From NCBI RefSeq assembly GCF_014279815.1, contig NZ_CP047941.1, forward strand, positions 1,984,001 to 2,048,000: a stretch of 64,000 nucleotides of DNA, in the 5' to 3' direction. The DNA is from Synechococcus sp. NOUM97013. Lineage in GTDB: Bacteria > Cyanobacteriota > Cyanobacteriia > PCC-6307 > Cyanobiaceae. The position numbers and the translations under genes are program-made. The notes below the pieces were generated by a model. That model saw nothing but the letters and a program-made list of their open reading frames with translations, had not been told where the DNA came from and did no database searches. The first letter of the stretch is position 1. Each line of letters opens with the position of its first letter. Below are positions 44,940-54,431 of this stretch, one piece after another.

Positions 44940-45122
44940 TTAATCGCGGGCCAACGGCTTGAGGAGACCGTGCCAACCGAGCATGCGCGCCATCGCCGCC
45001 ATGAGCTCGAAGCCCAGGGGGCTGTTGTGTATTGGAGCGAACGGCTGGCCGAATAGCGCGAAACGCCCAGACTGTTGAATATCGACAGCTGGGGTTATGC
45101 ATCTCTTCAGAGCCTCCGTCAC
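44940..45122 (-). CDS. Doubtful 60-aa ORF upstream of psbA
   Basis: In the 291-bp gap between the psbA promoter region and the lipoprotein gene, this open frame encodes MTEALKRCITPAVDIQQSGR followed by a helical LGFELMAAMARMLGWHGLLK end. The composition is protein-like, but the frame overlaps the start of the divergent lipoprotein gene by 26 nt and shows no family match that I know. The rest of the gap (44806-44939) shows nothing else. Start could be a later codon. Confidence 0.25.
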   Translation of the reverse strand: MTEALKRCITPAVDIQQSGRFALFGQPFAPIHNSPLGFELMAAMARMLGWHGLLKPLARD

Positions 45123-45444
45123 GAGATCTCTGGTGGTGGCCTCTCTTGTTCTGGTGACGGGCAGCTTGCTGGGAGCCTGTCAGCCGAAATCAAGCCCACC
45201 CTCGTCGCCGCAAAGCAAAGACGCTGAGATCAACAGCCTGCAGACACGACTCGACCAGCTGGAAGGACAGGTGAGAGCTCTGAGTCGTGGCGACGACGCC
45301 GGTGATCGTGTGCCTCCAGGCCCCATCCAATCGATCACGTTCCGCAGCGGCACTGCAGACGATCGCGTCAGGATCTACTGGGAAAGCGGCACCGTGAGCG
45401 ATCTCCCATGCACCCTCGAACAGGGAACGTGGGCATGCGGATAA
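45097..45444 (+). CDS. Predicted lipoprotein with coiled-coil segment
   Basis: Protein of 115 aa. A signal of about 27 residues ends in a lipobox LGAC with C28. A serine/proline linker is followed by a short coiled-coil (DAEINSLQTRLDQLEGQVRA) and then a small C-terminal domain ITFRSGTADDRVRIYWESG ending in a cysteine-containing LPCTLEQGTWACG, where C107 and C114 could form a disulphide. The product is probably anchored to the outer face of a membrane. I do not recognise the family. Confidence 0.7.
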   Translation: MHLFRASVTRSLVVASLVLVTGSLLGACQPKSSPPSSPQSKDAEINSLQTRLDQLEGQVRALSRGDDAGDRVPPGPIQSITFRSGTADDRVRIYWESGTVSDLPCTLEQGTWACG

Positions 45445-45569
45445 GTCACGCCTGGATCGAGATCGCCCCTCGCCCTCTCCAACAGTCAGATCCAGACATG
45501 CCTTGCCGGGCTCCATTGAACACACCATTAGGAAGAGAGGGCCAGGCTGAAGCGACCTCCCCCTTTTGC

Positions 45570-45929
45570 ATGCTGCGACTGCTGACCGTGATCTCTGGCC
45601 TAGTGCTCACCATGGGCGCATCGCCACATGGGCTGGCAGAGCCCTCGATGCCCTTGGCACAACCCCAAGCCGCGAATTTGGCCCGGATGCGTGCGGAATC
45701 CCTCAATGGAGGACTTGATTCCTATCGCGCTGCAGGTTGCATGTACGAAACAGGTGCGCGCGCCTGTCTGGTGTCGAGCTCCAACGAGGGCTTCACCTTC
45801 CGATTCCGTGGCGGCGCGCCTGGGTGGGAACAGCAGTCACCACCTACGCCCAGCCTGGAGACCACAGTGCGCATCTCGAGAGATGGCACCAGGGTCCTGG
45901 CAGTTCCATACAACGGCCCGATCCAATGA
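45570..45929 (+). CDS. Small secreted protein, paralogue 1
   Basis: Protein of 119 aa from the ATG at 45570 with a signal peptide (LRLLTVISGLVLTMGASPHG, cleavage near residue 24). The mature domain resembles its downstream neighbour: ANLARMRAESLNGGL, YRAAGCMYETGARACL, GFTFRFRGGAPGWEQ and a final VPYNG. The two mature cysteines (CMY and CL) are conserved in both copies and may form a disulphide. Earlier in-frame starts to 45408 add an unlikely hydrophilic lead-in. Function unknown. Confidence 0.75.
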   Translation: MLRLLTVISGLVLTMGASPHGLAEPSMPLAQPQAANLARMRAESLNGGLDSYRAAGCMYETGARACLVSSSNEGFTFRFRGGAPGWEQQSPPTPSLETTVRISRDGTRVLAVPYNGPIQ

Positions 45930-46009
45930 GTCCTGTTGACAGGCCATCAACGATCTACGGACCACAACAGTTTTGTTGACAGAGACAGCAGCAATGTCTC
46001 CGATAGGAA

Positions 46010-46025
46010 GGTCTTCTTCAAGACC
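46010..46025 (+). promoter_or_regulatory. Hairpin abutting the start of secreted paralogue 2
   Basis: GGTCTT, loop CTTC, AAGACC: a perfect 6-bp stem whose last base is immediately before the ATG at 46026. No T run follows. No separate ribosome-binding sequence lies between the stem and the ATG. Confidence 0.5.
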
Positions 46026-46394
46026 ATGAACGTTTCCACCTTGACCGCTCTGGCTGTGATCGCCGGAACAGGATCCCTGGCCGTCACACCGCTAGTGGCC
46101 CAGGCAGCAGTGCCCGCTGCTCAGGTGCGTGCTCTCAACCTGGCTCGCAACACTGCCGTTACCGAAAACGGAGGACTGAGCGTGTATCGCCCCCAGCCAT
46201 GCATGTTCCAGACCAGCTCCGGCGGTGGTGACTGCCTCGTGCAGAACGATCCAAGCGGTTACACCTTTCAGTTTCTGGGTGGAAGCCCTGGCTGGCCAGA
46301 GGACGGCAGTGATGCCACCACTGAAACCGAGATCCAGATCTCACCGGACGGCCGAACCGTCGACAGCATCATCTACAACGGCTCACCCCGCTAG
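46026..46394 (+). CDS. Small secreted protein, paralogue 2
   Basis: Protein of 122 aa with a signal peptide ([20 protein letters not shown], cleavage at AQA). It is a tandem paralogue of the gene at 45570. Shared features are [50 protein letters not shown], a TE(x)I strand and a final IIYNGSPR. The conserved pattern NGGL-YR-CM-CL-F-F-GG-PGW-YNG defines a small family. The stop codon is shared tail to tail with the aspartoacylase stop (CTAG at 46391-46394). Confidence 0.8.
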   Translation: MNVSTLTALAVIAGTGSLAVTPLVAQAAVPAAQVRALNLARNTAVTENGGLSVYRPQPCMFQTSSGGGDCLVQNDPSGYTFQFLGGSPGWPEDGSDATTETEIQISPDGRTVDSIIYNGSPR

Positions 46395-47320
46395 GCCACA
46401 CCCAGCAATGCTCTGAGTCCCTTGTCCCAGTCTGGAGACAAGGGCCAACATTCTCGTTGGGTGAGGCTGAAGGCGATCGCTTTCTCGGCATAGGCCGCCT
46501 CGTTGATAAAGACCGGTACAGCGCCATCAGGGCCCTCAAAGTTGATGGTGGTGCCATCGGCTGTGATGAACATCGGATCGCCCTTGCGCAAAGGGGCCCA
46601 GTCGCTGTTTTGAAATTGGGGATGGATAAGGGCAGATGCTCCGCCGTCATGCTCCCGCGGCAAATCCATGCTGCCGAGATGACGATGAACAACGAGCTGA
46701 CCGGGGTAACGGGCTGAGCCGTCGATCACTGCGGCCAGCGCCGACAAACAAGCCTGAAGTCCAAGCCTGGTCTGTTCAACGATGTCGTGACGGCGAACGT
46801 TCTGTGGCACTGGGCCCACTTCAAGCACCAAGCCCAAGGGCCAGCGTTCCACCAGGAATCCCTGCTGGGCGGCGTCCGCTTCATGGAGATAAACGGGCAA
46901 GCCGAGTCGGGCCTGAACAAGAGCCGCCAGCGCCAAATCAGCTGGACGCCGTCCGTACACCACCATGCAGTTGCCCATGGCAGCGGTGGTGCTGTGCAGA
47001 TCAAGGACGCAATCACAGGGGGTCTGGCCATGGGGTCCAAACGCCTCCAGCAGCGCCAGGGCACGGCGCATCTCCTGGTCCGCTTGTTCGGGGTTGTCTT
47101 TGGCGCACTCGAGGAGGTCCGGACGAAAGGAACGGTTGAGATCCCGGTCGCGATACCGACGCCCATCAGCTTGGGCACCGGGATTGCCGGTGATCGTCTC
47201 CACCTCGCAACCGCAGCTATCGATCAGAGCTGGATGACTGGCCCATTGCTCCAGCAACCAGGGGCCATTGATCTCATTGCCGTGGGTGCCCGCCACCACC
47301 AGCACTCGGGGCTTTGCCAT
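46391..47320 (-). CDS. Aspartoacylase/succinylglutamate desuccinylase-like enzyme
   Basis: Zinc carboxypeptidase-fold hydrolase of 309 aa. The metal site is H13 and E16 in [11 protein letters not shown], with the third ligand in [19 protein letters not shown] contacts substrate and the general base is the glutamate in LEVGPVPQ. Aspartoacylases split N-acetylaspartate; cyanobacterial members are annotated by homology only, and the natural substrate is uncertain. ATG at 47320 is preferred to a GTG one codon earlier. Confidence 0.88.
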   Translation of the reverse strand: MAKPRVLVVAGTHGNEINGPWLLEQWASHPALIDSCGCEVETITGNPGAQADGRRYRDRDLNRSFRPDLLECAKDNPEQADQEMRRALALLEAFGPHGQTPCDCVLDLHSTTAAMGNCMVVYGRRPADLALAALVQARLGLPVYLHEADAAQQGFLVERWPLGLVLEVGPVPQNVRRHDIVEQTRLGLQACLSALAAVIDGSARYPGQLVVHRHLGSMDLPREHDGGASALIHPQFQNSDWAPLRKGDPMFITADGTTINFEGPDGAVPVFINEAAYAEKAIAFSLTQRECWPLSPDWDKGLRALLGVA

Positions 47321-47375
47321 CACAACGCTGCACTCGCCGTCAGCCTGGCGGACAATGCAGCGAAACGGTGTTGAG

Positions 47376-48365
47376 ATGTCGATCCCTCCGCTGGTGGTGC
47401 GCAGCGTCCGTCAGGGCTGGCAGTGGCAATGGAGACAACTGATGGGCGGCCTTGGACCCGCCGACAGCGACGGGAACTACCAGCGCCCTGAGAGCCAGCC
47501 GATGCAAACCATGGTTCTCGATGCTGATGATTTGCAGCGACGTGATCCGGCATGGCGCCCAAGACTGATCATCGGTCGCAGCTGCCCTTGGGCCCATCGG
47601 GTGTGGCTGATGGTGCAACTGCGCGGGCTGGGCGATTCGATCCAAGTGCTCACCGCCACAGCCGATCACAATGAGGGGCGATGGCGGCTGGACCCCAGTT
47701 GGCTGAGCTGTTCCAGCCTGTTGGACCTTTATCGACACTGCGGCGCCGAACCGAGCCTGCGGGCCACAGTTCCTGTGCTTGTGGATCCCGGCGCTGGGCC
47801 TCAGAGTCAAGCCCGGCTCCTGGGCAATGACAGCAGCCCACTCAGTGCTGCACTGAACCGCTGGCCAGCCGCAGCAGACGCGCCAGATTTGTCGCCACCC
47901 CACCTGGAAACCGCCATCGAGCGATGGCAGTCCTTGTTGCAGCCCGCCGTGAACGACGGCGTCTACCGCTGCGGATTTGCTCGCCATCAAGCGGCCTATG
48001 AGCGGGCCAGCACCGCCCTGTTTGCAGCCCTGGAGCAGACCGAAGAGGCGTTGCGTCGAACAGGACCCTGGCTCTGCGGAGAGGTGCTCACCCTTGCCGA
48101 TGTGCGGCTTTTTCCCACCTTGATTCGATGGGAAAGCGTCTACGCCCCCCTGTTCGGCTGCACTGCGCAGCCGTTGTGGATGTTCCCGGCACTATGGGCG
48201 TGGAGACAGCGGTTCCTGAACCTGCCAGGAGTCGCCTCCACCTGTGATTCCGCGGCCTGGCGTCATGACTACTTCGGCGCTCTTTTTCCGCTCAATCCCG
48301 GGGGAATCGTCCCGGATGGACCGAGCTTGATCACACTGGTCAACAGACCAATCCCGCAGCCATGA
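47376..48365 (+). CDS. Glutathione S-transferase family protein (Xi/Ecm4-like)
   Basis: Protein of 329 aa. The active-site region is [12 protein letters not shown] with C70, the S-C-P-W motif of glutathionyl-hydroquinone reductases (Ecm4/YqjG/Xi class). The C-terminal helical domain ends with the [20 protein letters not shown] segment and [15 protein letters not shown], also typical. Such enzymes reduce glutathionylated hydroquinones; the substrate here is not known. The start at the ATG at 47376 is chosen ([15 protein letters not shown]). Its stop overlaps the next ATG. Confidence 0.85.
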   Translation: MSIPPLVVRSVRQGWQWQWRQLMGGLGPADSDGNYQRPESQPMQTMVLDADDLQRRDPAWRPRLIIGRSCPWAHRVWLMVQLRGLGDSIQVLTATADHNEGRWRLDPSWLSCSSLLDLYRHCGAEPSLRATVPVLVDPGAGPQSQARLLGNDSSPLSAALNRWPAAADAPDLSPPHLETAIERWQSLLQPAVNDGVYRCGFARHQAAYERASTALFAALEQTEEALRRTGPWLCGEVLTLADVRLFPTLIRWESVYAPLFGCTAQPLWMFPALWAWRQRFLNLPGVASTCDSAAWRHDYFGALFPLNPGGIVPDGPSLITLVNRPIPQP

Positions 48366-49000
48366 CCACGGCCGATCCCCAGTTCGATGGCGTGTATGGG
48401 CCGTTCACGATCACCGCGAGGGATCGTGCAGAGGTGCAGCGCTACCGCTTCTGCCTGCTCATCAGCGGCATCGCCATGAGCGCAGGCCTTCTCCACTGGT
48501 GGCTGATCGGCAGCCAGTGGGCCTGGATCTGGCTGATGCCGCTCTGCATCGGGCTTGGCTTGGCCTTGCGGTGGATTCACATCTATCTGCGCCCACTGCA
48601 TCAGGCGCTGCAGATCTTCTGGCTGATGGGCTGCCTGGGGTGGCTGGTGCTGATATGGAAGGTCTCTCCGGGTCAGGCCCTCGACACCCTGGGCTTCCAT
48701 CCCATTTGGATTCTGGCCGTCGGCCCCCTGTTTGCGGCACTGACCGGCATCGGGTTCAAGGAATTTTTCTGCTTCAGACGCCCAGAAGCTGTTGGTCTCA
48801 CCCTGTTGCTTCCCATCGCCCTTCTGGGCCGGTTGACGGGCCTGGTCGGCACCAGCAGCTGCATGGGTCTAATGCTCACCGCCGCCCTGCTACTCCTGGT
48901 GCTGTCGATGCGCAAATTCGGCATGGACGCAGCGGCCGACGTGGGGGACAAGAGCGTGTTTGCTTATCTGGACGCCCAGCGCCAAGTCGCCAACCCGTGA
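48362..49000 (+). CDS. DUF2301 family membrane protein
   Basis: Integral membrane protein of 212 aa with about six transmembrane helices. The pattern YGPFTITARDRAEVQRYR, HIYLRPLHQALQIFW, GFHPIWILAVGPLFAALTG and GIGFKEFFCFRRPEA is that of the cyanobacterial DUF2301 family; its function is unknown to me. Its ATG overlaps the upstream stop and its TGA overlaps the GTG of the ABC-F gene, so the three genes are coupled. Confidence 0.85.
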   Translation: MTTADPQFDGVYGPFTITARDRAEVQRYRFCLLISGIAMSAGLLHWWLIGSQWAWIWLMPLCIGLGLALRWIHIYLRPLHQALQIFWLMGCLGWLVLIWKVSPGQALDTLGFHPIWILAVGPLFAALTGIGFKEFFCFRRPEAVGLTLLLPIALLGRLTGLVGTSSCMGLMLTAALLLLVLSMRKFGMDAAADVGDKSVFAYLDAQRQVANP

Positions 49001-50907
49001 GTCTGATCAGCCTGGTTGATGCCTCCAAGGACTTCGGGATCCGCACCCTGTTCGAGGACCTCACCCTTCACATTCGTGAAAACGACCGCGTGGGACTGAT
49101 CGGTCCCAACGGGGCCGGAAAGTCCACCCTGCTGCGGGTGTTGTCGGGCAAGGAACCCCTAGGGGGTGGAGAACGTCGCTGCTCGTCGCGGCTGCGCGTG
49201 GAACTGGTCGGCCAGGACAGCCTTGTGGAGCCAGGCCTGACGGTGCTCGAACAGGTGCTGGCGGGTTGTGGAGAAAAGCGTGAGCTGCTGCTGCGATTCA
49301 GTGCGGTGTCGGAGACCGTGGCCCGTGAACCCGATAACACCACCGCGATGAGGGAGCTCGGCGCCCTGAGCGAGCGCATGGATGAAGAGGGTGCCTGGGG
49401 ATTGGAACAACAGTGCCAGGAGGTTCTGCAACGCCTGGGCATCAGTGATCTGCATCGACCCGTGGAGGACCTGTCCGGCGGATACCGCAAACGCGTGGGA
49501 CTGGCCTCGGCCCTGGTGGCCAGCCCGGATGTGCTTCTGCTCGATGAGCCGACGAACCACCTTGACGCCGCCGCTGTTGAGTGGCTGCAGAGCTGGCTGG
49601 ATCGCTACCCCGGAGCGGTGGTGCTGGTCACCCACGACCGCTACGTGCTCGACCGGGTGACACGACGGATTGTGGAGGTGGAACGCGGTCAGGCCACCAG
49701 CATCGAAGGCAACTACAGCGCCTATCTCCAACGCAAGGCGGAGCAGGAGGTGGCCGACGCAGCGGAAGCCGCACGCTTCAAAAGCGTGATGCGCCGAGAG
49801 CTGGCCTGGCTCCGGCAAGGCCCGAAGGCACGCAGCACCAAGCAAAAGGCCCGGATCCAACGCATCGAGGCCATGCGCGAAGCGCCGGTGAAACAGAGTC
49901 GTGCCCTGCTGGAGATGAGCAGTGTGAGCCGACGGATCGGCAAGCTCGCCATCGAAGCGGAAGAGCTGATGGTCACCGCCGACGGCACCCCGGACGGTCC
50001 TGTGCTGCTGAAGGATTTCACCTACAGCTTCAGCCCAGAGGATCGCGTCGGCATCATCGGCCCCAACGGCAGCGGCAAGTCCACGCTGCTGGATCTAATC
50101 GCGGGACGACGCGACGTCACTGGCGGCAGTCTGCGTCTGGGCGAAACGGTTCACCTGGGCTATCTCGATCAGCACACCGATGCCCTCAGCGAAGGTCGCG
50201 GGCTTGAACGCAAAGTGATCGAATTCGTCGAAGAGGCGGCATCGAGGATTGACCTGGGTGGGGAGCAGTTGAGCGCCTCGCAACTGCTGGAGCGCTTCCT
50301 GTTCCCCCCCGCCCAGCAGCACAGCCCTCTGAGCAAGTTGTCGGGTGGCGAGCGACGGCGGCTGAGCCTCTGCCGGATGTTGATTCAGGCGCCGAATGTG
50401 CTGCTGCTGGACGAACCCACCAACGACCTCGATGTGCAGACCCTGAGCGTCCTGGAAGACCTGCTGGAGGACTTCCGGGGCTGTGTGGTGGTGGTGTCAC
50501 ACGACCGCTACTTCCTGGATCGCACGGTCGATCGCCTCTTCTGTTTCGAGGCTGGACGGCTGGAACGCTTCGAAGGCAACTACAGCGCATTCCTGGATCA
50601 CCGCCGAGAGCAGGAGAAAGTGGCTGCGGACCAGGCAAGTCGCAGCCGAACCAATGAGTCCGGCAAGAAGAAAACCTCTCCCAAACCCAGCGATGGCCCA
50701 CGACGGCGCAGTTTCAAGGAGTCGAAGGAACTGGAGTCCCTGGAACGCGAGTTGCCCAAGATGGAGCAACGCAAAACAGAGCTTGAGCAGGACATCGCCT
50801 CAGGATCAGGCGATCTGACCAGCCTCAGTCAGGAGCTGGCCAACCTGCTGGAGACGCTGGACAACAGCGAGGAACGCTGGCTGGAGCTCAGTGAACTGGC
50901 TCCTTAA
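48997..50907 (+). CDS. ABC-F family ATPase
   Basis: Soluble tandem-ATPase of 636 aa from the GTG at 48997 (MSLISLVDASKDFGIRTLFE). Walker A motifs are at G36 (GPNGAGKST) and G355 (GPNGSGKST), with signatures DLSGGYRKR and KLSGGERRR and Walker B in each half. The linker between the halves and the C-terminal coiled-coil (KELESLERELPKMEQRKTEL) are those of ABC-F proteins that act on ribosomes. No transmembrane domain is present. A longer open frame to 48499 is mostly the DUF2301 gene in another frame. It overlaps the next gene tail to tail by 20 nt. Confidence 0.93.
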   Translation: MSLISLVDASKDFGIRTLFEDLTLHIRENDRVGLIGPNGAGKSTLLRVLSGKEPLGGGERRCSSRLRVELVGQDSLVEPGLTVLEQVLAGCGEKRELLLRFSAVSETVAREPDNTTAMRELGALSERMDEEGAWGLEQQCQEVLQRLGISDLHRPVEDLSGGYRKRVGLASALVASPDVLLLDEPTNHLDAAAVEWLQSWLDRYPGAVVLVTHDRYVLDRVTRRIVEVERGQATSIEGNYSAYLQRKAEQEVADAAEAARFKSVMRRELAWLRQGPKARSTKQKARIQRIEAMREAPVKQSRALLEMSSVSRRIGKLAIEAEELMVTADGTPDGPVLLKDFTYSFSPEDRVGIIGPNGSGKSTLLDLIAGRRDVTGGSLRLGETVHLGYLDQHTDALSEGRGLERKVIEFVEEAASRIDLGGEQLSASQLLERFLFPPAQQHSPLSKLSGGERRRLSLCRMLIQAPNVLLLDEPTNDLDVQTLSVLEDLLEDFRGCVVVVSHDRYFLDRTVDRLFCFEAGRLERFEGNYSAFLDHRREQEKVAADQASRSRTNESGKKKTSPKPSDGPRRRSFKESKELESLERELPKMEQRKTELEQDIASGSGDLTSLSQELANLLETLDNSEERWLELSELAP

Positions 50908-51385
50908 GCGAGCGGCGGCGGCGGCGGGGGTGGAGCAGATCATCCGCTACTTCCGCGGTTGGGTGATCGCCCTCCGCCATGGAAGGGATCGGGCAGCTCA
51001 GGCAAGCCGGAGCCTCACCGATCCAGGGGGCTGGCCGCACCGACCGGCCTGACGCCTCAGCCAGCTTGATGGCCGTCGGCCGGTAATCCGAGGCAGAACG
51101 ATGGAGCGCCATCTGGTCACCCATCCGGCGCAGATAGAGATCATGCGACCAGAGCACCTGGTTGTGCTCAAAGGCTTCACAGGCTGCCTGCACCGATTTG
51201 AACCGCTGGCTCACCAGTCCCGACGGCGCACATTGCTTCCACTCGAGCACATCTTGAAAACTCAAACCTGTGCGCCACTGGCGTTGTTCGGAGAGATAGC
51301 AGAACGTTTCCGGACCATTGATCCAGAACATCCGCCCTTCTTCATCCATGAAATGGCGCCCCTGACGGTGTCGGATCCTGACCAT
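50888..51385 (-). CDS. Hypothetical protein
   Basis: Protein of 165 aa from the ATG at 51385; a GTG at 51391 is also possible. The first 130 residues look globular: GRHFMDEEGRMFWINGPETF, FQDVLEWKQCAPSGL and LWSHDLYLRRMGDQMALHRS. The last 30 are basic and disordered (HPRRRRRSLKEPVH). A 6-bp inverted repeat ACCAGC/GCTGGT with a 12-nt loop ends 4 nt before the ATG. No known domain is seen. Its 3' end overlaps the ABC-F gene by 20 nt. Confidence 0.65.
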   Translation of the reverse strand: MVRIRHRQGRHFMDEEGRMFWINGPETFCYLSEQRQWRTGLSFQDVLEWKQCAPSGLVSQRFKSVQAACEAFEHNQVLWSHDLYLRRMGDQMALHRSASDYRPTAIKLAEASGRSVRPAPWIGEAPACLSCPIPSMAEGDHPTAEVADDLLHPRRRRRSLKEPVH

Positions 51386-51541
51386 GACCACCAGCCCACT
51401 CTTCTTTGCTGGTAGCCGAGGTCACCAAAATGCTGCAACGGTGTTGTTACGGAAACCAGCTGTCATGCGTGGGTGCTGGCAGCCCCGTTCAGCAGCCGTA
51501 TGGTGAGCGGGTAGCCATCGGCCTGGACAGGCCGCGTTGCC

Positions 51542-51760
51542 ATGAAATCGATCGACGAGCACATCAAGAAAGACCAAAGCGATCTTGAAGCGGCCAAAGC
51601 CGAGGGCAACGACGCCAAAGTTCGCCACATCAGCGAAGAACTGGAATCTCTGCAGGACTACAAGAAAGAGCATCCTGGCGACAGCCACGACCCCACCCCT
51701 CTGGAGCTCTACTGCGAAGCCAATCCTGACGCCGATGAGTGCCGCGTCTACGACGACTGA
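51542..51760 (+). CDS. cp12: CP12 regulatory protein
   Basis: Small, mostly disordered protein of 72 aa that binds GAPDH and phosphoribulokinase and switches off the Calvin cycle in the dark. The C-terminal cysteine pair (C58 and C67) is in the signature LYCEANPDADECRVYDD, which inserts into GAPDH. The N-terminal cysteine pair of classical CP12 is absent, so binding of PRK by a disulphide loop cannot work in the usual way; this is known for picocyanobacterial CP12. An inverted repeat CGGCCT/AGGCCG precedes the ATG by 7 nt. A strong terminator follows. Confidence 0.93.
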   Translation: MKSIDEHIKKDQSDLEAAKAEGNDAKVRHISEELESLQDYKKEHPGDSHDPTPLELYCEANPDADECRVYDD

Positions 51761-51786
51761 GCCGTCGCTGACCTCGAGATTGGATC

Positions 51787-51820
51787 AAAAAAAAGCGGGG
51801 CCGAGGCCCCGCTTTTTTTT
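51787..51820. terminator. Bidirectional rho-independent terminator
   Basis: AAAAAAAA-GCGGGGCC-GA-GGCCCCGC-TTTTTTTT: a perfect GC-rich stem with A and T runs on each side. It can end both cp12 (plus) and the minus-strand 60-aa gene, which converge on it. Confidence 0.93.
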
Positions 51821-51830
51821 GGCTTGGCCA

Positions 51831-52013
51831 TCACTGCTCTTCATCGAATTCAGCGGGACTGCCCGTGAGCGTGCACACCACAGCCTCTTCAGGCTTCATG
51901 GCGTGGACAGCAGCAATGGGGCGGCCCCGGCGGCGGAGAGCATCAATCTGAGCAGGCGTCTGACACCGAGCGATTAGTTGACCACGGTTGTCGAAACAGG
52001 TGAAGAAAGTCAT
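51831..52013 (-). CDS. Small conserved-looking hypothetical protein
   Basis: Protein of 60 aa from the ATG at 52013: MTFFTCFDNRGQLIARCQTP, then AQIDALRRRGRPIAAVHAMK and an acidic end. The fold looks like a small beta-hairpin plus helix (about residues 18-34). The ATG at 52013 is chosen because the frame upstream of it has no supporting features. It ends at the bidirectional terminator. Function unknown. Confidence 0.6.
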   Translation of the reverse strand: MTFFTCFDNRGQLIARCQTPAQIDALRRRGRPIAAVHAMKPEEAVVCTLTGSPAEFDEEQ

Positions 52014-52107
52014 GAGACGTTCTCGCGGTGTTTCTGTTATCGCCACGGCCAACACAAGGCACAAGTGCAAATGTGCCCACGCCCATAAAGTTTCGCGACG
52101 GACGGCC

Positions 52108-53097
52108 TCAAACCCCCAGCTCTGCCCAAACACGATTCAACAATGCATCCAGCCCTTGCCCCATCGCCGCAGAGATCAGAAGGGGCTTTTGACCGCTGGC
52201 GAACTCGAGCTGCGCCGACAGCTCCTTACGACCCGCTTCATCCAGCAACTCCAGCTTGTTGACCACCAGCAGCCGCTCACGATCCACCAGACCATGGCCG
52301 TAGGCCTCAAGCTCCCGCTCCACCACACGCAAATCACCGAGGGGATCCTCAGCACCGCCATCCACCACGTGAATCAACAGCCTTGTGCGCTCGATGTGGC
52401 GGAGAAAGTCATGGCCTAGACCGGCACCTTGCGCGGCACCGGCAATCAATCCTGGGATGTCAGCAAACACCGTGCCATCTCCGGTGGGTCGACGCACCAC
52501 GCCCAGATTGGGCACCAACGTGGTGAACGGGTAGTCGGCGATCTTGGGGCGTGCTGCTGACAACACGCTGATCAGGGTGCTCTTGCCCGCATTGGGCAAG
52601 CCGATGATGCCAACCTCCGCGAGGAGTTTCAGCTCCAGCTGCAGCGGCCACTCCTCGCCATCGCGACCCTCCGTGCATTTCTCCGGAGCACGGTTGCGAT
52701 TGCTCAGGTAATGCGCATTGCCGAGACCGCCTCGCCCCCCAAAGGCGACGGTGAGCTGTTCACCTGCTGAAGTGAGATCTCCCAACAGGATGCCAGTGGA
52801 GAGGTGTCTCACCTCGGTGCCACAGGGAACAGGGATGATCAGATTCTGGCCCGACGCCCCCGTGCAGCGATTGGGGCCACCGCGACGACCATCGATCGCC
52901 GCGAACAAACGCTTGTATTTGAAATCCAGCAGGGTCTGAAGGTTGGAATCTGCCTCCAGCACCACATGGGCGCCGTGGCCGCCATCACCGCCGGAAGGCC
53001 CCCCTGCGGGCACGTACTTCTCACGCCGAAAGGCAACGATGCCGTCGCCTCCACGGCCGCCTCGCACACTGATTCGCGCCTGGTCGATGAACTGCAC
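52108..53097 (-). CDS. obg: GTPase Obg/CgtA
   Basis: Obg of 329 aa, a GTPase for 50S ribosome assembly. The N-terminal glycine-rich Obg domain ([35 protein letters not shown]) covers about residues 1-155. The G domain has G1 GLPNAGKS (166-173), DIPGLI and NKLEL. The C-terminal extra domain is short. GTG at 53097 ([11 protein letters not shown]) is the standard start position; the open frame to 53145 is not conserved-looking. It is divergent from the ABC ATPase gene by 60 nt. Confidence 0.95.
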   Translation of the reverse strand: MQFIDQARISVRGGRGGDGIVAFRREKYVPAGGPSGGDGGHGAHVVLEADSNLQTLLDFKYKRLFAAIDGRRGGPNRCTGASGQNLIIPVPCGTEVRHLSTGILLGDLTSAGEQLTVAFGGRGGLGNAHYLSNRNRAPEKCTEGRDGEEWPLQLELKLLAEVGIIGLPNAGKSTLISVLSAARPKIADYPFTTLVPNLGVVRRPTGDGTVFADIPGLIAGAAQGAGLGHDFLRHIERTRLLIHVVDGGAEDPLGDLRVVERELEAYGHGLVDRERLLVVNKLELLDEAGRKELSAQLEFASGQKPLLISAAMGQGLDALLNRVWAELGV

Positions 53098-53157
53098 GAA
53101 ATGCCTCGGTCGTGGCCAACCACCAACCCTAGGATCGCAAGGCACGGGAGATTGAGC

Positions 53158-54390
53158 TTGGCCGGCGTTCGCTTTGAAGCGCTCAGCAAGAGCTACCCAG
53201 CGCGCGGTGGTGAAGGCCCCGTCGAGGTGATCAGCAACCTGTCACTCGACATCGACGATGGCGAATTCCTGGTGCTCGTTGGCCCCTCCGGATGCGGCAA
53301 GAGCACCCTGCTGCGGTTGATGGCCGGACTGGAATCACCCAGTTCCGGAGAAATCTGGGTTGGCAATGAAGCAGTAAGCCAGCTGCGCCCCGCCAAGCGC
53401 AACGTGGCCATGGTGTTCCAGAGCTATGCGCTTTACCCACATCTGAGCGTGCGCGACAACTTGGGCTTCGGTCTGCGTCGCAGCCGTCAGCGATCCGCCG
53501 TCGATCAACTGCAGGATCAGCTGCATCGCAGCACCCGCTGGCTGCCTGGCCGACTGCGATACAACTCCGAACGGGAAGCCAGGGTGGAACAACGTGTGCA
53601 CGAGGTGGCCGCCGCACTCGAACTGGAACATCTCCTGGATCGACGTCCTAAGGAGTTGTCAGGCGGGCAGAAGCAACGAGTGGCCCTAGGCCGGGCCATG
53701 GCGCGTCAACCGGCAGTGTTTCTGATGGATGAGCCCCTCAGCAATCTCGACGCCAAATTGCGCGGTTCCACCCGCAAACAGATCGTGGAACTACAGCGTC
53801 AGCTCGGCACCACCACCCTCTATGTGACCCACGATCAGGTGGAAGCGATGACCATGGGGCACCGGATCGCGGTGCTGAACCAGGGGCGGCTGCAGCAGCT
53901 GGGCACACCGATGGAGCTTTACCGATGGCCCTCCAATCTGTTCGTGGCCCAGTTCATTGGCAGTCCCCCAATGAATGTGCTGCCCGTGCAGGTGGGACCA
54001 AGCCAGACGCTGATGCTCGGCGAGCGACGCCTCAGTGTGGAGGGACCCCTGGCGGATGCACTGGGCCCCTTTGAAGGTCACCAGCTGAGCGGCGGGATCC
54101 GCGCCGAACAACTGCGGGTGGCTCCCGCCACCAACCGCAATCTGCCGGCGGAGGTGAGCCACAGCGAAGTTCTTGGCAATGAACAACTGATCACCTGTCG
54201 ATTGCTCGATGGCAACCACCTGGTGCAGGTGAGAGCCGAGCCCGGCCTTGATGCGGTGGCTGGGGCGGTGATCCACCTTGAAGCGGATCCGCGCGGATGG
54301 CGCTTGTTCGATCAGCACGGAAGCGCCATCAACCCACCGGTGGCAAGCCGCCTGAACGACGCCGAGCCGGTGCTGCCCGAGCTGAATTGA
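53158..54390 (+). CDS. ABC transporter ATPase, MalK/UgpC type
   Basis: Importer ATPase of about 410 aa. Walker [10 protein letters not shown] (42-50), the Q-loop in [14 protein letters not shown], signature LSGGQKQR, Walker [16 protein letters not shown] and the H-loop [13 protein letters not shown] are intact. After residue 230 come two OB-type regulatory domains as in MalK and UgpC, so sugar or polyol import is likely. An insertion of roughly 30 residues between the Q-loop and signature ([20 protein letters not shown]) is unusual. No permease or binding-protein gene is adjacent. Start: TTG at 53158, 7 nt after GGAG; the TTG at 53152 is the alternative. Confidence 0.85.
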   Translation: MAGVRFEALSKSYPARGGEGPVEVISNLSLDIDDGEFLVLVGPSGCGKSTLLRLMAGLESPSSGEIWVGNEAVSQLRPAKRNVAMVFQSYALYPHLSVRDNLGFGLRRSRQRSAVDQLQDQLHRSTRWLPGRLRYNSEREARVEQRVHEVAAALELEHLLDRRPKELSGGQKQRVALGRAMARQPAVFLMDEPLSNLDAKLRGSTRKQIVELQRQLGTTTLYVTHDQVEAMTMGHRIAVLNQGRLQQLGTPMELYRWPSNLFVAQFIGSPPMNVLPVQVGPSQTLMLGERRLSVEGPLADALGPFEGHQLSGGIRAEQLRVAPATNRNLPAEVSHSEVLGNEQLITCRLLDGNHLVQVRAEPGLDAVAGAVIHLEADPRGWRLFDQHGSAINPPVASRLNDAEPVLPELN

Positions 54391-54431
54391 GCCAGGCTGA
54401 GTTTGAGCGGAGCTGAACGGGATGGCGGAAT

